The notes under the pieces were generated by a model. That model did not search any database, was not told the DNA's origin, and was given only the letters and a program-made list of their open reading frames with translations. Shown one piece after another: positions 24,336 through 34,306 of a stretch of 64,000 nt of DNA; position 1 is the first letter of the stretch; the number at the start of each line of letters is the position of its first letter. This DNA comes from Candidatus Accumulibacter conexus (GTDB taxonomy: Bacteria > Pseudomonadota > Gammaproteobacteria > Burkholderiales > Rhodocyclaceae): the NCBI GenBank assembly GCA_017592775.1, contig JAGFNJ010000027.1:1-64000 (forward strand), in the 5' to 3' direction. Made by a program: the position numbers and the translations under genes.

Positions 24336-25970
24336 TCAGCCCATGCGCTCGAGCAGCCGCGCGGCCGACCTCTCGTGCACGACGAGGATCAGCCTCATCG
24401 AGCTGCGCGTCGCACCGACGAAGAGCTTGCGCACCGCCTGGTCGTCGAGCGTCTCGAAGTCGATCTCGGCGAGGATCACCGCAGGCGCGGACTGGCCCTT
24501 GAAGCGGTAGACCGATTCGACCAGCACGTCGCCATCCGTGTAGACCGGCTGCCCGAAGAGATCGTAGTCGCCGGTGAAGTGGCGCAGGCTGGTCTGGCCG
24601 AGCCGGTCGAGGGCCATCAACTGCGATCGTTCGCGGCCGTGGTAGCTGACGATGGCGAGGTCGTGCTTCCTGAAGCCCGCCGAGTAGCAGATGCGGATGG
24701 CTTCCTTGACGCGCGCGAGCAGCCCGGCGGTGTCGGCATAGTCGAGGACGTCGATCTCGTCGGAGGCGATCGGCGAGGCGGCCTCGATCGCCGGTTCGCC
24801 GGGGAGCAGGCGACGCAGCAGCTCGACGACCGGCCGCGGGCTGCGGTAGTTGCTCTGCGAGCGCAGCGTCACCCAACCGGGCAGCGGCGTCGGCGGGCGC
24901 CCGTAGAGGTTCTGCAGCGGGTCTTCCAGCCAGAGGAGGCGCGCATCGGCCCGGGCGTGGCGGAAGATGGAATCGCGCCACGTCTCGGAGATGTCCTGGC
25001 CCTCGTCGACGATGATCGTGTCGAAGACGAAGGCGGCGCTTGCCGGCAGTGCCGCGGCGCTCTGCTGCAGGCGCTCGAAGGCGTCGGGCGCGGTGAAGTC
25101 CGGTGTCTCGCCGGCGTCGCGCAGCCGCTGGTCGCAGAGCTGGTGGTAGGTGCAGGCGAGGCCGCCGGGCGGGGCGATGCGGTTGAAATGGTCGGCCAGC
25201 GGGCGGTTGAAGCAGACGTAGAGCGGTCGCTTGCCGGCCTCGATGGTGGCGCGGTATTCGGCCAGCGCGAGCTGCGTCTTGCCCGAGCCGGCCGTGCCGG
25301 TGATGCGCAGCCGGAAGGGCTCGAATTCGAGCCGCCGCGCCCACCGGGCGAGGCCGCCGGAAACCCGGGTGACGAGGTTGCGCGCATGCCCCATCAGCGC
25401 GCTGACGTCGGTTTCGAGCTGGATCAGGTCGCGCAGGAAGGCGTGGATTTTCGGCGTGGCGGACGTCTTCGCGTGCGCCGGCAGCAGTTCCTGGATGATG
25501 CGGCAGAGGTGCTCGCGCGCGCTGGCGTCGACGATGCGCTCGCGAGCGAGGCCGGCGGTTTCCGGGTTCCTGACCGTGTAATCGGGGCAGTAGAGCAGGG
25601 CGTCGGTGTGCACCGAGGGGATGTCGGCGCGGCTGGCGAGCTTGCCGCGCAGGTTGCCGACCATGCGCGAGATCTGCACGGGGACGCTCTTCGACCGGCC
25701 GGGGTACTGTTTGACGAGCCCCGCGGCGGTTTCGCCGAGGAAGCCGCTCTTCTGTTCGATCAGCAGGATGTCGCCGGCGAGGTTGACCACGGCGAAGTCG
25801 ATCTCGCCGAAAATGGCGTGGCGCCCTTCGGTCGCGGTCCAGTGCACCGCGTGATACACCGAATACGCGTCGGGCAGGCCGTCGGCGAGGATGGCGAGGG
25901 TTTCGATCTCGCGCTGCGCGCCTCCGGTGACCGCGAGTTCGCGCCAGCCGTCGGGGATGATGCGGGCCAT
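24336..25970 (-). CDS. NERD-domain superfamily 1 helicase
   Basis: A 544-residue protein. Residues about 15-120 form a NERD nuclease-related domain (HAIFGEIDFAVVN, ILLIEQKSG), with the D and E-x-K of a PD-(D/E)xK-like core visible as IDF and EQK. A UvrD/DUF2075-like helicase follows: Walker A ITGTAGSGKTQLAL (about 223-236), Walker B IIVDEGQDISE (about 318-328) and C-terminal motifs (VESVYRFKGQSAPAVILAEI, then RKLFVGATRSSMRLILVV). NERD-helicases are found as single-gene accessory or defence-linked loci and on plasmids; substrate and role are unproven. High G+C shows it is not part of the low-G+C island to its left. Confidence 0.87.
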   Translation of the reverse strand: MARIIPDGWRELAVTGGAQREIETLAILADGLPDAYSVYHAVHWTATEGRHAIFGEIDFAVVNLAGDILLIEQKSGFLGETAAGLVKQYPGRSKSVPVQISRMVGNLRGKLASRADIPSVHTDALLYCPDYTVRNPETAGLARERIVDASAREHLCRIIQELLPAHAKTSATPKIHAFLRDLIQLETDVSALMGHARNLVTRVSGGLARWARRLEFEPFRLRITGTAGSGKTQLALAEYRATIEAGKRPLYVCFNRPLADHFNRIAPPGGLACTYHQLCDQRLRDAGETPDFTAPDAFERLQQSAAALPASAAFVFDTIIVDEGQDISETWRDSIFRHARADARLLWLEDPLQNLYGRPPTPLPGWVTLRSQSNYRSPRPVVELLRRLLPGEPAIEAASPIASDEIDVLDYADTAGLLARVKEAIRICYSAGFRKHDLAIVSYHGRERSQLMALDRLGQTSLRHFTGDYDLFGQPVYTDGDVLVESVYRFKGQSAPAVILAEIDFETLDDQAVRKLFVGATRSSMRLILVVHERSAARLLERMG

Positions 25971-26597
25971 GCGGGGTCTCCTGCCGAGTGCTGTCTGTCA
26001 GCACGGGATGGTACGGCAGGTCGGGGCGATCGGTGCACTCCGCCGGCAGTAGTGAGCAACTCTGCTTGCCGTGCGACGCTTCGTGCTGGATCAGGGCGCT
26101 GCCTCGCTTGGGCTGGATCCCCCCTGCAGCCTGCTGCAGACCACCGATCTCCATGACTGCTCGCGGTCAGGTTGTCCTTCGCTTGGCGACCGTGTACTTT
26201 CACACTAGACTGGCGATGCAAGCAGAAAGGGCGCCGTTGGCAACAAATGCTATCCTTCCTCATCTTGATACCGCAGCAACGACGCGCATCGCAGCCCGGG
26301 GCAATGGGGGCCATGGTCGCCCGGCTGGGCAGCGCCGTGTTTCTTGCCAAACCATCTTCGATCGCCCATGTGCCGGTCCGGTCAGCCGCTTGCGTCGTTA
26401 CAGCGGCTCGCGTACAGATCGCCGGGGAGTTTGGCTGCCAGGCTGACGAGCCAGTGTTCTCCTCGGGCGCAACGGAAGCCAAGAGCCTGGCTCTACGTGG
26501 CGTGGCCTTGGCTCATGCAGATCATGGCCACCGTTCATGACCAAGAGGGTGGTGAGACGGACAAAGGGCTGTAAGCTCAATTGGATTCTGCAAGACC
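25971..26597. other. intergenic region, nothing recognised
   Basis: About 630 bases between divergent starts of the NERD-helicase and the DUF4160 gene. Open frames on both strands have no recognisable domains. Promoters for both sides must lie here, but none is clear by eye. Confidence 0.4.
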
Positions 26598-27087
<490 letters not shown>

Positions 27088-27354
27088 TCCAGCACGCAGG
27101 GCAAGGTGACGTTCCGGTCACACGAAGGCGCTCGCCCGATGAGCGCCGCTGCCGGAGGTTGTGAATCAATCCCCTGCGCGACCGATCTGCGGCGCAGCCC
27201 ATGCGCTCACGCCCACGGCCGGCTGGCTGGCTACGGCGGCGCACAACATGCTGCGCAACACCCCGCCTTCGCCTTCGTCTGCCCATCTGGCAGGCCTCGT
27301 CGCTCGCTCGCGCCGGGCATCCCCGACCGCTCGCGCCGGTTCCGTCGCGGCCGC

Positions 27355-28155
27355 TCAGACGACGTCCGGAAACGATCGCAGCAGTTCGGCGCAACGGCTG
27401 TCGACGTCGGGTCGGCGATAGTCGCCGACGAGGCTCTCGGGGCTTTCGTTGCCGCGCAGCAGCCGCGCGTCGAGCGGGGTCGGTTCGGCGAGGCCGAAGG
27501 CCGAGTAGTAGTCGGCGAATTTGAGGCTCGAGCGGATGTTGTCGGAAATGATCATGCGCCGGTTCGGGACGTCGAGCGCGTCGCTGATGATCAGTCCGTG
27601 CAGGCTCGATGACAGCACCAGCGCGCAGGACAGCACCTCGTGCAGGATTTCGTCGATCGGCGCAAAGACGTTGATCAGCCGCGCGCCGGGTTTGCGCAGC
27701 AGCTCGGCGACGGCGGCGCTGTCCTGGTCGACGAAATGCGGGATGACGCCGAGCGCGTGACGTTTCGGCGGCCGCGGCCGGCCGCTCCAGTAGTGGCCGA
27801 CGAGCAGTCCGGGGTCGCCGAGCGCTGTCTCCTGGCCGCCGCCGGCGATGGCGGCCAGCGTGTGGCGGCCGCGGACGGCGTGATAGTGGTGGCGGCCGGG
27901 GAATCGCTCGCTGGCGTCGCCGGCGCCGCTGCCCCAGATGTGCAGACGGCGCGGCAGCAGGAATCGCCGCGCCTGACGTTCCCGCTTCAGGATCGTCCCG
28001 ATGGCGAGCATGTCGGCGCTGGCGACCGGCGCATGCACCACCGGCCGCCCCGACACCATGCCGACGATCAACGGCGACAGCCAGTCGCCAAAATTCTGCC
28101 TGGTCGGGTCATCGCGGCCTTCGCCCTGCCACCAGTAGAGTCTGATCGGCTTCAA
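27355..28155 (-). CDS. polysaccharide pyruvyl transferase family protein
   Basis: A 266-residue GT-B-like enzyme. Family blocks seen are [20 protein letters not shown] at the N-terminus, [32 protein letters not shown], and near the C-terminus [20 protein letters not shown]. Such proteins transfer pyruvate ketal groups, or act in a related step, on cell-surface polysaccharides using phosphoenolpyruvate. It lies 76 bases downstream of a methyltransferase on the same strand, and the two probably form a small surface-glycan modification operon. It is somewhat shorter than typical members (about 300-350 residues), but both ends look natural. Confidence 0.85.
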   Translation of the reverse strand: MKPIRLYWWQGEGRDDPTRQNFGDWLSPLIVGMVSGRPVVHAPVASADMLAIGTILKRERQARRFLLPRRLHIWGSGAGDASERFPGRHHYHAVRGRHTLAAIAGGGQETALGDPGLLVGHYWSGRPRPPKRHALGVIPHFVDQDSAAVAELLRKPGARLINVFAPIDEILHEVLSCALVLSSSLHGLIISDALDVPNRRMIISDNIRSSLKFADYYSAFGLAEPTPLDARLLRGNESPESLVGDYRRPDVDSRCAELLRSFPDVV

Positions 28156-28231
28156 GAGTCGGTTTCCCGCCTGTTTCTTCGTTCGTCGCCGCTCGCCGTG
28201 CGGGCAGTCGGCCGGCCAGCCGGCTGCCCTC

Positions 28232-29089
28232 TCAGGCGGTGGCCGCGGCGACCATGACGTTGATGTCGCCGTGCTCGGGCCACGCCCGCTTCGATGCGAA
28301 GTAGGTCCGCCAGGCGCGCATTCCCCAGCGCGGCCGCGTCAGCGTGCGGCGCAGCGAGGGCGCCGAGTGATCGACGTCGAGTACCCGGAAGGCGGAGAAG
28401 CCCGCACGTGTGACGACGGTTTCCAGGCTGGCCGGCGAGAAGTAGAAGTGGTGGTCGAGGAGGTAGAGGCTCCAGCGCTCGCCCTCGAGGATCCGTCGCC
28501 AGTTCTCGTAGTTGCCGGTTTCCATCAGGAGGACCCCTTCCCTGCGCAAGCGGCCGTGCAGCAGCCGCAATACCGCGAGCGGGTCGCGCAGGTGCTCGAC
28601 GACGTCCCACATCGTGATCACGTCGAACTCCTCGTCGGGCAGCGAATCCTGCAGCTCGACGCCGTAGTACTCGCGGGCGCGCGCGATCGCCGATTCGCTC
28701 TGTTCGACGCCGATTGCCTGCCAGCCGGCGTCCAGGCTGGCACGGACGAAGGCGCCGGAACCCGCCCCGAAGTCGAGCAGTCGGCCGGGCAGCGGCCGGA
28801 CTTCCTGGACATGCGTCAACTTCGCGCGCGCGGCGCGGCGCTTGTTCTCCGAATCGGTCACGTAACTGTCGCCGGAGGACCAGCGCCAGTTCATGTAGGC
28901 GCGCGAGGCTTCCTCGGACGGCCTCGGCGTCTGGTAGGCGAGGCGGCAGGCGGGGCACTCGGCGACCGAGGTCAGCATGCTGAAACGGGCGGCGATCACG
29001 CGCGCCGGACTCTGCTTGCCGCAGAGCGGGCAGGCGATCGGCTCAAGCCGCGGATAGCTGGCGCCATCGATGACATCGACCATGCTCAT
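28232..29089 (-). CDS. class I SAM methyltransferase with N-terminal zinc ribbon
   Basis: A 285-residue protein. Residues about 20-50 carry a zinc ribbon ([13 protein letters not shown], then [15 protein letters not shown]), the usual front end of Methyltransf_23-type enzymes. SAM motif I is [20 protein letters not shown] (about 102-121), followed by IGVEQSE and [18 protein letters not shown]. The C-terminal region ([18 protein letters not shown]) is also typical. Enzymes of this group often methylate sugars or O-antigen intermediates, in line with the downstream pyruvyl transferase. The substrate cannot be read from the sequence. Confidence 0.88.
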   Translation of the reverse strand: MSMVDVIDGASYPRLEPIACPLCGKQSPARVIAARFSMLTSVAECPACRLAYQTPRPSEEASRAYMNWRWSSGDSYVTDSENKRRAARAKLTHVQEVRPLPGRLLDFGAGSGAFVRASLDAGWQAIGVEQSESAIARAREYYGVELQDSLPDEEFDVITMWDVVEHLRDPLAVLRLLHGRLRREGVLLMETGNYENWRRILEGERWSLYLLDHHFYFSPASLETVVTRAGFSAFRVLDVDHSAPSLRRTLTRPRWGMRAWRTYFASKRAWPEHGDINVMVAAATA

Positions 29090-29429
29090 CGCCTGGGTAC
29101 CGCCAGTGCGTTCGCCGGCGCGCCTGCCGGCAGGGGTCGTGCAGGGAAAGCGAGATTCACCGGTCCTGATCCTGAAACAAGGTTGCCTGCGGCGAACGGC
29201 CGCGTGCCGTGCTGCTGCCCGGGCCGGTCCTGCTCCTCCTGCAGGTGGCTGGCCGAAATGCCCTGGCGATCACCACGCCGAACGGGCGGCTGGCGGGCAA
29301 TCGGCAGAGCCCCGAGTATCACGGAAATCGTCGTCAGCCGTCAATGCGGGCGCTGCTCCCGCTTCCCCGTCCGCCGCTCGCCCGCGCCGCGGCGCTCGCC
29401 GGATCCGTCCGGTCCCGCTGCGGCACCGA
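29090..29429. other. intergenic region upstream of ahpC
   Basis: No supported gene. It separates the reverse-strand methyltransferase start from the ahpC control region. Confidence 0.4.
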
Positions 29430-29466
29430 ATAGCCCCGGGCTATGGCACGAATTACCAGAATCAAT
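29430..29466 (+). promoter_or_regulatory. candidate OxyR operator of ahpC
   Basis: ATAG-N7-CTAT (29430-29444) is a full first half of the OxyR consensus. After exactly seven bases a weaker second half, ATTA-N7-CAAT (29452-29466), follows. Spacing equals that of the tandem OxyR site, about 76 bases before the ahpC start. The two inner bases expected as T and A are C and G, so this is a candidate only. Confidence 0.42.
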
Positions 29467-29542
29467 TGGAACAATTCTGCCGGCTGCACTACGATTCGTC
29501 CGTCGCTTCTTTTCATCCACCGAACTCGAAGGAGAGCTCACG

Positions 29543-30106
29543 ATGTCCTTGATCAATACCGAAATCAAGCCGTTCAAAGCCACCGCTTTTCACAATGGCA
29601 AGTTCGTCCCCGTCTCCGATGCCGACCTGAAGGGCAAGTGGTCCGTCGTCGTCTTCTACCCGGCCGACTTCACCTTCGTCTGCCCGACCGAACTCGGCGA
29701 CCTGGCCGATGAATACGCGGACTTCCAGAAGATCGGCGTCGAGGTCTATGCCGTGTCGACCGACACCCACTTCACCCACAAGGCATGGGCCGATGCTTCC
29801 GAGACGATCAAGAAGATCCGCTATCCGATGATCGGCGACCCGACCGGCAACATCACCCGCAACTTCGAAGTCATGATCGAGACAGAGGGCCTGGCGCTGC
29901 GCGGCACCTTCGTCATCAATCCGGAAGGCGTCATCAAGGTCTGCGAAATCCACGACCTCGGCATCGGCCGTGACGCCAAGGAGCTGCTGCGCAAGGTGCA
30001 GGCGGCGCAATACGTCGCCAGCCACCCGGGTGAGGTCTGCCCGGCCAAGTGGACTCCGGGTGAGGCCACCCTGGCACCGTCGCTCGACCTCGTCGGCAAG
30101 ATCTAG
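29543..30106 (+). CDS. ahpC: alkyl hydroperoxide reductase subunit C (peroxiredoxin)
   Basis: A 187-residue typical 2-Cys peroxiredoxin, full length. The peroxidatic Cys47 is in [12 protein letters not shown] and the resolving Cys166 in [11 protein letters not shown]. The [10 protein letters not shown] block is also diagnostic. It reduces hydrogen peroxide and organic peroxides in the cytoplasm and is recycled by AhpF, encoded next. The AAGGAG at 29529-29534 sets the start. An OxyR-like site lies upstream, in line with peroxide induction. A terminator-like hairpin separates it from ahpF, so ahpC is probably made in excess over ahpF. Confidence 0.98.
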   Translation: MSLINTEIKPFKATAFHNGKFVPVSDADLKGKWSVVVFYPADFTFVCPTELGDLADEYADFQKIGVEVYAVSTDTHFTHKAWADASETIKKIRYPMIGDPTGNITRNFEVMIETEGLALRGTFVINPEGVIKVCEIHDLGIGRDAKELLRKVQAAQYVASHPGEVCPAKWTPGEATLAPSLDLVGKI

Positions 30107-30165
30107 CCGCCGCTGCACGCCTGCTGCCGGGCCCGCAGTCCGGCAGCACCCGCGGGTGCCAGCGC

Positions 30166-30202
30166 AAAGGGGCCGTGAAGCGCAGCTTGGCGGCCCCTTT
30201 TC
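30166..30202 (+). terminator. attenuating terminator between ahpC and ahpF
   Basis: AAAGGGGCCG (30166-30175) pairs with CGGCCCCTTT (30191-30200), with a 15-base loop and a short T run in the second arm. Read-through would give the lower ahpF level expected for this pair. Confidence 0.7.
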
Positions 30203-30230
30203 CATGCCACTCGTCAATGGAGAATCAGTC

Positions 30231-31790
30231 ATGCTCGACAGCAACATCAGGAACCAGTTGCGCGCCTACCTGGAGAAGATCCAGCAGCCGATCGAACTCG
30301 TCACATCGCTCGACGACAGCGACCAGGCGCGCGAGATGCTCGCGCTGGTGCAGGAAATCGCCGAACTGTCGGCGAAGGTCAGCGTCCGCCAGGATGGCGA
30401 TGCCGCGCGCCGGCCGTCGTTCGCCGTCGCCCGCGTCGGCGAGGCGGCGCGCATCAGCTTTGCCGGCATCCCGATGGGGCACGAGTTCACCTCGCTGATC
30501 CTCGCCCTGCTGCACACCGGCGGCCATCCGCCGAAGGCCGAGGCGAGCGTGCTCGACGAGATCCGCGCGATCCCCGGCAGGTTCCACTTCGAGACCTTCA
30601 TCTCGCTCTCCTGCCACAACTGTCCCGACGTCGTGCAGGCGCTCAACCTGATGTCGGTGACCAACCCCGGCATCAGCCACCAGATGATCGATGGCGCGCT
30701 GTTCCAGTCCGAGGTCAGCGAGCGGCAGATCATGGGCGTGCCGACCGTCCTGCTCAACGGCGAGCACTTCGGGCAGGGGCGGATGACGCTCGAGGAGATC
30801 GTCGGCCGGATCGACGTCGGTGCCGTGCAGCGCGAGGCGGAGAAGGTCTCGGCGCGGGCGCCCTTCGACGTCCTCATCGTCGGCGGCGGACCGGCCGGCG
30901 CCGCGGCCGCGATCTACGCCGCGCGCAAGGGCGTGCGCACCGGCGTCGTCAGCGAGCGTTTCGGCGGCCAGGTGCTCGATACGCTGGCGATCGAGAACTT
31001 CATTTCGGTCAAGGCGACCGACGGTCCGAAGCTCGTTGCCGGGCTCGAGGAGCACGTGCGCGAGTACGAGGTCGACATCATGAACCTGCAGCGGGCCGAG
31101 GCACTGGTCGCCGCCGGCGACGACGGCCTCGCCGAGGTGCGCCTGGCCAGCGGCGCCAGCCTGCGCAGCCGGACGGTGATCATCGCCACCGGCGCCCGCT
31201 GGCGCGAGATGAACGTCCCCGGCGAGAAGCAGTACCGCGGCCATGGCGTCGCCTATTGCCCGCACTGCGACGGCCCGCTGTTCAAGGGCAAGCGGGTCGC
31301 CGTCATCGGTGGCGGCAACTCGGGAGTCGAGGCGGCGATCGACCTCGCCGGTGTCGTCGGCCATGTCACGCTGCTCGAGTTCGAAGCCAGCCTGCGCGCC
31401 GACGCGGTGCTGCAGAAGAAGCTGTTCAGCCTGCCCAATGTCAAGGTGATCACGCAGGCACTGACCACCGAGGTCACGGGCGACGGGCAGAAGGTCAATG
31501 GCCTCCTCTACACCGATCGGGCCAGCGGCGAGTCGCAGCGCATCGACCTCGAGGGCGTCTTCGTGCAGATCGGCCTGCTGCCGAACAGCGACTGGCTGAA
31601 GGGAACGCTGGCCCTCTCGCGGCATGGCGAGATCGAGATCGACGCGCGCACGCAAACCTCGCTGCCCGGCGTCTTTGCCGCCGGCGACGTGACGACCGTG
31701 CCCTACAAGCAGATCGTCATCGCCATGGGCGAAGGTTCGAAAGCCGCACTGAGCGCCTTCGATCACCTGATCCGCAGTTCGGTCTCCTGA
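30231..31790 (+). CDS. ahpF: alkyl hydroperoxide reductase subunit F
   Basis: A 519-residue flavoprotein, the length of E. coli AhpF (521). The N-terminal double-thioredoxin domain carries the CHNC redox pair (Cys128/Cys131). The thioredoxin-reductase-like part has an FAD-binding motif ([20 protein letters not shown]), the CPHC pair (Cys343/Cys346), an NAD(P)H-binding motif ([17 protein letters not shown]) and the C-terminal FAD block ([20 protein letters not shown]). It passes electrons from NADH to AhpC. The start [10 protein letters not shown] matches the family; an in-frame ATG 27 bases upstream is less likely. Confidence 0.98.
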   Translation: MLDSNIRNQLRAYLEKIQQPIELVTSLDDSDQAREMLALVQEIAELSAKVSVRQDGDAARRPSFAVARVGEAARISFAGIPMGHEFTSLILALLHTGGHPPKAEASVLDEIRAIPGRFHFETFISLSCHNCPDVVQALNLMSVTNPGISHQMIDGALFQSEVSERQIMGVPTVLLNGEHFGQGRMTLEEIVGRIDVGAVQREAEKVSARAPFDVLIVGGGPAGAAAAIYAARKGVRTGVVSERFGGQVLDTLAIENFISVKATDGPKLVAGLEEHVREYEVDIMNLQRAEALVAAGDDGLAEVRLASGASLRSRTVIIATGARWREMNVPGEKQYRGHGVAYCPHCDGPLFKGKRVAVIGGGNSGVEAAIDLAGVVGHVTLLEFEASLRADAVLQKKLFSLPNVKVITQALTTEVTGDGQKVNGLLYTDRASGESQRIDLEGVFVQIGLLPNSDWLKGTLALSRHGEIEIDARTQTSLPGVFAAGDVTTVPYKQIVIAMGEGSKAALSAFDHLIRSSVS

Positions 31791-31797
31791 AGCCTGC

Positions 31798-31823
31798 GGC
31801 GTCCCGGCACGTGCCGGGACGCC
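31798..31823. terminator. perfect 26-bp palindrome after ahpF
   Basis: GGCGTCCCGGCAC (31798-31810) is followed directly by its complement GTGCCGGGACGCC (31811-31823). It lies between the convergent ends of ahpF and the 31866-32195 gene, without a T tract. It could stop transcription or protect RNA ends from either side. Confidence 0.5.
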
Positions 31824-31865
31824 GGCCGGGCTGCTGGCGGCGCCCGCCCGCGGCAGCGACAGGCA

Positions 31866-32195
31866 TCAGCCGAAGAGGATGACCTTCAGTTTCTCGTACG
31901 GGTTGAGCCCGGACCACCAGCGGATGCCGTTGTCGCGCAGCCGGTGGCCGGCGGGTGTCAGGTTGAGGGTGTGGGCGCCAAACTCGGTGCGCCCGGTCTT
32001 GACGATGAAATTTCCCCGCATCAGGTACTGCGCGATGCCCGGTTGCACCTGCTGTCCGCCGAGGGTCCAGCGCGTGCCATAGCCGTCCTCCTCTCCGGGC
32101 AGCATCAGCATCGGCTCGCGCTGGTGAATGCAACGCAGCACCATGAGCGTCTCGTAGCGGGCAGGGATTTCGCTTGTCTCGCGTGGGTTCATCAC
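31866..32195 (-). CDS. small protein of unknown function, possible winged helix
   Basis: A 109-residue protein. I do not recognise a named family. The first half (ARYETLMVLRCIHQREPM) could be helical. The second half (IAQYLMRGNFIVKTGRTEFG, then LNLTPAGHRLRDNGIRWW) looks like the recognition helix and wing of a winged-helix domain, where 'LTPAGHRL' is a common wing signature. It faces the nitrilase-like gene and their 5' regions are adjacent, so it could regulate that locus. This is inferred from position. Confidence 0.7.
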   Translation of the reverse strand: MMNPRETSEIPARYETLMVLRCIHQREPMLMLPGEEDGYGTRWTLGGQQVQPGIAQYLMRGNFIVKTGRTEFGAHTLNLTPAGHRLRDNGIRWWSGLNPYEKLKVILFG

Positions 32196-32335
32196 GCTGT
32201 CGATTATCCACTACACTGGCGCGGAAGTTGCGGCCATTGCAGAGCACAGCTCCCGCGGCGGGGCGTGCTGCGGGCACGGTGGTACGCTGGGTGATCGGGT
32301 TGGCAGGCGGCGCAGGAACCGGAAGACGGGAGGCA

Positions 32336-33613
32336 GTGGAACAGGTCAGCGAACTCATCGCCGGGAGGGAGTACAAGTGCGCACTTGTCCGCCTCTGGCA
32401 CCTCGCCGGGCAGGCCGTTGCCGGCGGCGGTACCCGTCTTGACCAGTGGTTCGAGAGCGGCCGGAACGAGCTCGCGACACAGCGCATCGAGGAGTACTTT
32501 CTTTTCGGACAACCGTCGATCGGGCTGACAGACCTCCGTGCGCGGCCGACTGACGTCATCCGCTGTCTCGACCAGCGGCTCGCCGAGGAGCGGAAGAAAA
32601 GTGTCCGCAGCGCGACCTTCGAGGTCGACCGACAGAGGTGCTTCCTGGTCCCATGTTCGCCACACGGCGGTTTCGAACAGCAGCAACCAGTCCGCTTCGC
32701 CGCGTACATGCGTCACCACCGGATCATTGCCGACCCTCTGCTGCCCGGCGTTCGCGCCGTCATCCGCGACCTCGCGGGCTTTCCGGCGCTGCAACAGGAG
32801 CTGCAAGTGATTGCCGAAGACCCGCGCCAGGCGCTGGTCGTCGGGCTGGGACTCTTCAACGACGGGCACCGTCCCGAAGGCGACTGCCGTCCGGTCGACG
32901 ATGACCGCCAGACGGTCTTCTTCCGCGGCACATCCGGCGATGCCGAGCGGCTGGCGAGCGCACGCGAGCAGATCGACGCCGCCGAGGCTGCCGGCGTCGA
33001 GGTTCTCCTCTTCCCGGAGCTGACCCTGTCCCCGGCCAACCAGCAGGCGCTGGCGGACGAACTGCTGCAACGCTGGCAGCGAGGCCGCGCGTGCCGCATC
33101 CCGCTCCTCATCCTTGGCAGTTTTCACTGCCAGGATGCCGACTTCGATTGCCGGCGCAACCGGGCACAACTGCTCTGGGGGCGGGACGGATCGACGCTGG
33201 CAACGCACGACAAGCTTTCACCGGCGACACTCGGCGGGCTCACCGAGAGTTTCACTCCCGGGAACGCGGCGCTGTTTCTCAGCACGGCGATCGGCAACCT
33301 GTCGCTCGCCGTCTGCAAGGACATCATCGACGATTACGCCGACCTCTGGCTGAAGAAACTTGGCCCGGACTGGCTGCTCGTGGCCAGCCTCAGCGACTCG
33401 GCGCGCGAGCACGTCGCGTTCAGCCGCGAAATCTGGAACCGGCACCGTTGTGTGAGCATCGTCGCCAATCAGCCGCTCGCGGCACAGCCGCCGGTCGCAA
33501 GCGACGGCTCCACGAGCGGACCGGTGTATGGCTACATTCGGATGGCAGAGCTCATGGAACGTGATCCGACGAGAAATCCCTGGGTTTGCGAGGTGCCACT
33601 CCGATCGCCGTAA
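32336..33613 (+). CDS. nitrilase-fold (carbon-nitrogen hydrolase-like) protein of the NACHT/WD40 locus
   Basis: A protein of about 425 residues. The frame is open back to 32174, so the start is uncertain; GTG 32336 is preceded by GGAAG, and GTG 32291 is another option. The N-terminal about 200 residues are unrecognised. From about residue 205 a carbon-nitrogen hydrolase fold appears with its Glu-Lys-Cys triad in order: Glu228 in LLFPELTLSP, Lys293 in THDKLSP, Cys327 in LAVCKDIIDD. AREHVAFSREIWNRHRCVSI also fits the fold. These enzymes hydrolyse amides or nitriles. It lies 57 bases before the winged-helix gene and in line with the 1,740-residue gene, so a shared operon and function are likely. 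Substrate unknown. Confidence 0.8.
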   Translation: MEQVSELIAGREYKCALVRLWHLAGQAVAGGGTRLDQWFESGRNELATQRIEEYFLFGQPSIGLTDLRARPTDVIRCLDQRLAEERKKSVRSATFEVDRQRCFLVPCSPHGGFEQQQPVRFAAYMRHHRIIADPLLPGVRAVIRDLAGFPALQQELQVIAEDPRQALVVGLGLFNDGHRPEGDCRPVDDDRQTVFFRGTSGDAERLASAREQIDAAEAAGVEVLLFPELTLSPANQQALADELLQRWQRGRACRIPLLILGSFHCQDADFDCRRNRAQLLWGRDGSTLATHDKLSPATLGGLTESFTPGNAALFLSTAIGNLSLAVCKDIIDDYADLWLKKLGPDWLLVASLSDSAREHVAFSREIWNRHRCVSIVANQPLAAQPPVASDGSTSGPVYGYIRMAELMERDPTRNPWVCEVPLRSP

Positions 33614-33670
33614 ACCCAGAGCTAATGTGTGCTAAATTGATTGAACCGAAAATCCCGCAACACTTTAGCC

Positions 33671-34300
33671 ATGCTGAATCTGCGCTCTCTCAATCCTGAA
33701 CTTCACATCGACGACAGTGGGCCGCAGGAACTGGTGGCTGCCGCTGCGCAACTGGCTGCCTGGGACGAGCGAACGCTTGCCAGCGCCGACACGCTGCTCG
33801 AGGCCTGGACCTTGCGTGCGTGCATGAACGACGACCCCGAAGGAACGGCCGACCTCGTCATCGCGCTGCGGGCGCTGCTCGAGCGTCTGCCCAGTTCCGG
33901 CAGCGTGCCTGCTGCCTCCCGGTATCGCTGGCAGGCATATCTGGATCTGCTCAACACGCGGACGCTGCGCTTCACCGGCGACGCCGAGATTGCCGTCCTC
34001 CTGCAGCGACCGCACGTCGGCGAACTGCTGGGCGTGCTGCCGGCGAACGGCGGCTTCCTGGCGCAGGGCGAGATCAAGAACTCGTTGCAGCAGCAAGGGC
34101 GGCGATTCAGCGATTCCCGCTTGTCGCAGATCCTGGGCCAGATCGAGGATCATGGCCTGATCGACCATCGCCGACGCGGCAAGTACAAGGACTGGCGGCT
34201 GACCGAGTCGGGCCGCCGTTTTGCCGGTACGTTGTCGGAACGCTCGTCGGCAGCCGTCGCGCCGAGCAGCCGGCGCGGCATCGGTCTGCTGGTCGCCTAG
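33671..34300 (+). CDS. winged-helix protein, middle gene of the NACHT/WD40 locus
   Basis: A 209-residue protein starting MLNLRSLNPEL. The first about 110 residues are helical and unrecognised. The rest looks like a winged helix-turn-helix: LGVLPANGGFLAQGEIKNSL, then SDSRLSQILGQIEDHGLIDH and a basic wing (RRRGKYKDWRLTESGRRFAG). It may bind DNA as a repressor, or act as the adaptor between the upstream nitrilase-like enzyme and the following ATPase/NACHT protein. It ends 6 bases before the next start codon, so the two are almost certainly co-translated. It is not assigned to a named family. Confidence 0.78.
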   Translation: MLNLRSLNPELHIDDSGPQELVAAAAQLAAWDERTLASADTLLEAWTLRACMNDDPEGTADLVIALRALLERLPSSGSVPAASRYRWQAYLDLLNTRTLRFTGDAEIAVLLQRPHVGELLGVLPANGGFLAQGEIKNSLQQQGRRFSDSRLSQILGQIEDHGLIDHRRRGKYKDWRLTESGRRFAGTLSERSSAAVAPSSRRGIGLLVA

Positions 34301-34306
34301 GCAGCG

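Noticed and set aside
24099-26156. Forward-strand open frame of 685 codons across the NERD-helicase
   Set aside because: It is the complement of a well-supported helicase gene and has no recognisable motifs.
26172-26540. Forward-strand frame before the DUF4160 gene
   Set aside because: No recognisable domain or ribosome binding site; composition like non-coding DNA.
29457-29479. Inverted repeat CAGAAT-N11-ATTCTG upstream of ahpC
   Set aside because: Arms of only six bases, overlapping the candidate OxyR site; not convincing as a separate operator.
30225-31766. Reverse-strand 513-codon frame in ahpF
   Set aside because: Antisense shadow of ahpF.
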